Positions 61,909-64,000 of a stretch of 64,000 nt of DNA are shown one piece after another. The DNA is from Bacteroidales bacterium. Its GTDB lineage: Bacteria > Bacteroidota > Bacteroidia > Bacteroidales > F082. The notes under the pieces are model-generated. The model searched no databases and was not told the DNA's origin. It saw only the letters and a list, made by a program, of their open reading frames with translations. The stretch covers positions 1 through 64,000 of the forward strand of contig JAKSMX010000006.1 of NCBI GenBank assembly GCA_024400305.1, given 5' to 3'. Position numbers and translations under genes: made by a program. Each line of letters begins with the position of its first letter. Positions within the stretch are counted from its first letter, which is position 1.

Positions 61909-63394
61909 AAATCGGACTTTCAACATGTTCGTTTTCAATTATTTGCAGCATCTTATCAACGATTTCACGATTTTCGGAAGCGACATCGTGGTCTTCGTGA
62001 ATGTCAGTTGACAAATTATACAAATATGGTCTTCCACCTTTCACGACCATCTTCCAGTCGCCCATCCGCACCCCAATCTGGTCGGTCTCCTCGAACTCCC
62101 AATACAGAAATTCGTGTTCACGCTGTTTGCCTTTCTTCAACAAAGTCGGCGCAAAGGAGATGCCGTCGAAATATTCATCAATTGCCACATTACCATAGAC
62201 TTTCTCGTAATCTTTCACTCCAATCAAATCGCACAATGTCGGCATGACATCGTAAAACGCAAGCTGATGATCGCTCTCCCCCGCCACGATTTTTCCCTTC
62301 CAATAAACGATGAATGGAATGCGGATGCCGCCCTCATAACATTGACGTTTGAGGCCGCGGAGCTTGCCATCGCGTCCGAAAAATTCAGGGTCCGCGCCGC
62401 CTTCCTCGTGAGGACCGTTGTCGGAAGTGAAGAAAACCACCGTGTTTTCATCAAGACCTTTCTCACGAAGTTTGGTCATTATTTCGCCCACGTATGCGTC
62501 AAGGCGCGAAATCATTGCCGCAAACTGCGCATGAGTGTGAATCACAGGGTTATAACGTGAACCATCATTTCCGCCCCAGTCTTTATCCTCAACAAATTGA
62601 TTTTCATAAAAATGCAAAATCGAATCATGAGGTTGCGCCAACTCTGCATGAGGCAAAGTGTATGTAAACATCCCGAAAAACGGTTGTTTTTCATCTTGAC
62701 TGTCAAGCCATTCGAGGGCTTTCTGGTGGATGATGTCAGCGGAATATTGCGAGCGTTTGAAATAATCGTCGCCAAACATCGGATAATTCACGTTCTCCCC
62801 AAGGACTTCGCGGACCACGCCACGGTCGCCTTTCGACTTGCTGTAACGGTTCAGGAAATTCGGGTAATAAAGATGCGCCTGATACTGGCAGATGTAGCCG
62901 TAAAACTCATCAACACCACGCTTGTCTGGAGTGGAGACGCTGCCTTCAAATCCGCCGGCCCACTTACCAAAAACGCCGGTTGTGTAGCCGTTATCTTTCA
63001 TTATCTCTGTGATAATGATGTGGTCGGGGTCATACGGATGCTGTCCTGTCACAGCGTATTCCTGATTGATGCCGTATTTGACTTTTGAAGATTTCGGCCA
63101 ATATTCCTTGTTCCCGCGCACCTCACAATGGCCTGTGTGTTGTCCTGTCATCAATGATGCACGCGACGGCGCACTGACGGGACTTCCGGCGTAAGCCTGA
63201 GTGAAACGAAGCCCGTGATGCGCCATGCTATCGATGTTAGGAGTCTGAATATACCTCTGTCCGTAGCAGCCCAAGTCACCGTAACCCATATCATCGCACA
63301 TAATAAAAATGACATTGGGTTTTGACTTATGTGAGCATGATGCCGCCGAAATTGCAATTGCACCGCCGATTGTCAAAAACAATTTACATTTCAT
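61886..63394 (-). CDS. Ser-type sulfatase, lipoprotein
   Basis: A 502-residue sulfatase. The N-terminus (MKCKLFLTIGGAIAISAASC) is a lipoprotein signal with lipobox SAASC. The core has NVIFIMCDDMGYGDLGCYG (metal-binding Asp pair) and PVSAPSRASLMTG, where Ser74 of S-x-P-S-R is the residue to be made into formylglycine; HTGH follows. FFTSDNGPHEEGG gives further metal ligands and WKMVVKGGRPYLYNL is typical near the end. The Ser type needs the anaerobic maturase encoded next door. It probably desulfates host or dietary glycans at the cell surface; the exact substrate is unknown. Confidence 0.93.
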   Translation of the reverse strand: MKCKLFLTIGGAIAISAASCSHKSKPNVIFIMCDDMGYGDLGCYGQRYIQTPNIDSMAHHGLRFTQAYAGSPVSAPSRASLMTGQHTGHCEVRGNKEYWPKSSKVKYGINQEYAVTGQHPYDPDHIIITEIMKDNGYTTGVFGKWAGGFEGSVSTPDKRGVDEFYGYICQYQAHLYYPNFLNRYSKSKGDRGVVREVLGENVNYPMFGDDYFKRSQYSADIIHQKALEWLDSQDEKQPFFGMFTYTLPHAELAQPHDSILHFYENQFVEDKDWGGNDGSRYNPVIHTHAQFAAMISRLDAYVGEIMTKLREKGLDENTVVFFTSDNGPHEEGGADPEFFGRDGKLRGLKRQCYEGGIRIPFIVYWKGKIVAGESDHQLAFYDVMPTLCDLIGVKDYEKVYGNVAIDEYFDGISFAPTLLKKGKQREHEFLYWEFEETDQIGVRMGDWKMVVKGGRPYLYNLSTDIHEDHDVASENREIVDKMLQIIENEHVESPIFKVTLPE

Positions 63395-63426
63395 TGCCCG
63401 AATACGTTTCTTAAATTTGAAAAAAA

Positions 63427-63450
63427 GAGGACGCTCTTCCGAACGTCCTC
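63427..63450 (-). terminator. gdhA terminator
   Basis: On the minus strand GAGGACG and CGTCCTC pair around TTCGGAAGAG, followed by TTTTTTT. It lies between gdhA and the sulfatase start and so overlaps the sulfatase promoter region. Confidence 0.8.
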
Positions 63451-63473
63451 ATATTTTAAAATCAATCTAAAGA

Positions 63474-64000
63474 TTAGATGATGCCCTGAGCTAACATAGC
63501 TTTTGCAACTCTCATGAAGCCGGCGATGTTTGCGCCCTTCACGTAGTTGATTGTACCGTCAGCCTGTTTGCCGTACTCAACGCACATGTCATAAATGTCG
63601 TTCATGATCTTGTGGAGTTTCTGGTCAACTTCCGGAGCTGTCCAGTTGATGTGACCGGCGTTCTGGCAGATTTCGAGGCCTGATGTTGCAACACCACCGG
63701 CGTTGACAGCCTTACCTGGTGCGAACGGGATACCTGCGTTCTGGATGTAAGCGATAGCTGCAGCCTGGCAACCCATGTTGGAGATTTCAGCAACATACTG
63801 GACGCCGTTGGCAACCAACATCTTAGCATCTTCTTCGTTCATTTCGTTCTGGAATGCTGATGGGCATGCGATGTCGCACTTCACTGACCAAGCTTTCTTG
63901 CCAGGTGTGAAGACAGCCTTGCCTGGGAATTTGTCGGCCATATCCTGAACTTTGTTACGACGTGAGTCACGCATGACGAGCATGTAGTCGATCATTTCTT
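63474..64000 (-). CDS. gdhA: NADP-type glutamate dehydrogenase, 3' part
   Basis: The C-terminal part (at least 175 residues) of a hexameric, about 445-residue glutamate dehydrogenase; the 5' end lies outside the window. Visible: the NAD(P)-binding-domain stretch KAWSVKCDIACPSAFQNEMN, MNEEDAKMLVANGVQYVAE, GIPFAPGKAVNAGGVATSGLE (in two parts) and the end VKGANIAGFMRVAKAMLAQG. The spelling GVATSGLEICQN is typical of the NADP-dependent bacterial enzyme that assimilates ammonia. A strong terminator follows. Confidence 0.93.
   Translation of the reverse strand, partial: EMIDYMLVMRDSRRNKVQDMADKFPGKAVFTPGKKAWSVKCDIACPSAFQNEMNEEDAKMLVANGVQYVAEISNMGCQAAAIAYIQNAGIPFAPGKAVNAGGVATSGLEICQNAGHINWTAPEVDQKLHKIMNDIYDMCVEYGKQADGTINYVKGANIAGFMRVAKAMLAQGII

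Overview
The window looks like a chromosomal segment of a Bacteroidota bacterium, most likely an anaerobic, host-associated Bacteroidales. The evidence is: many genes preceded by the phylum-specific -7 box TAnnTTTG (usually TATTTTTGC), a short 287-residue RpoD, lineage-typical families (GWxTD, DUF5723, DUF6266, UpxY-like NusG, DUF4143 ATPases), a Ser-type sulfatase beside an anaerobic maturase, and NADP-type glutamate dehydrogenase.

Left flank (about 1-16 kb) is housekeeping: an SDR oxidoreductase, YebC, a decayed DUF4143 ATPase, an exported 'asparagine synthetase B'-like protein, an O-antigen-ligase-like membrane protein with TPRs, GcvT, a lipoprotein/DUF5723 pair, a cation:proton antiporter, RpsO, Pnp and RpoD. 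Palindromic intergenic repeats follow rpoD.

The middle (about 16.2-53.3 kb) is a largely minus-strand, more AT-rich accessory island rich in conflict-type domains. In order: (i) a four-gene operon joining a free RyR domain, a two-TM/Rossmann/RyR channel-like protein, a small two-TM protein and a TIR-zinc-ribbon protein; (ii) a RADAR-type pair, RdrA ATPase and RdrB adenosine deaminase; (iii) a zinc-ribbon M48 peptidase with a zinc-ribbon partner; (iv) a TIR-TM-PDZ-like protein; (v) DUF4143 ATPase debris; (vi) GNAT, a 1306-residue channel-like protein with Rossmann domains, RyR and two FGE-type domains, and an unlisted 52-residue protein; (vii) a ten-gene, 13-kb operon encoding a dynamin-like GTPase, a DUF4407 membrane protein with G-K-D-G repeats, two small membrane proteins, a Ycf46-like AAA+ ATPase, an FHA-like protein, a GrpE-like protein, a lidless Hsp70, a zincin and a charged protein; (viii) an IS5-type element that appears to have cut off the first gene of operon vii; (ix) a UpxY-like NusG with a second M48 peptidase.

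Right flank (about 54-64 kb): an Xre-type regulator with a structured leader, DUF6266, two tandem tRNA-Ser genes, a membrane-anchored TPR/HTH regulator, a GWxTD protein, a family-2 glycosyltransferase, an anaerobic sulfatase maturase convergent with its likely Ser-type sulfatase substrate, and the 3' part of gdhA cut by the window edge.

The two best candidates for undescribed systems are operon vii (Hsp70/GrpE-like/dynamin/AAA+/DUF4407) and the RyR-Rossmann family, which occurs twice, once with TIR and once fused to FGE domains. RADAR is an established anti-phage system and supports reading the region as a defence island. Assignments rest on reading motifs by eye; no database search was run.
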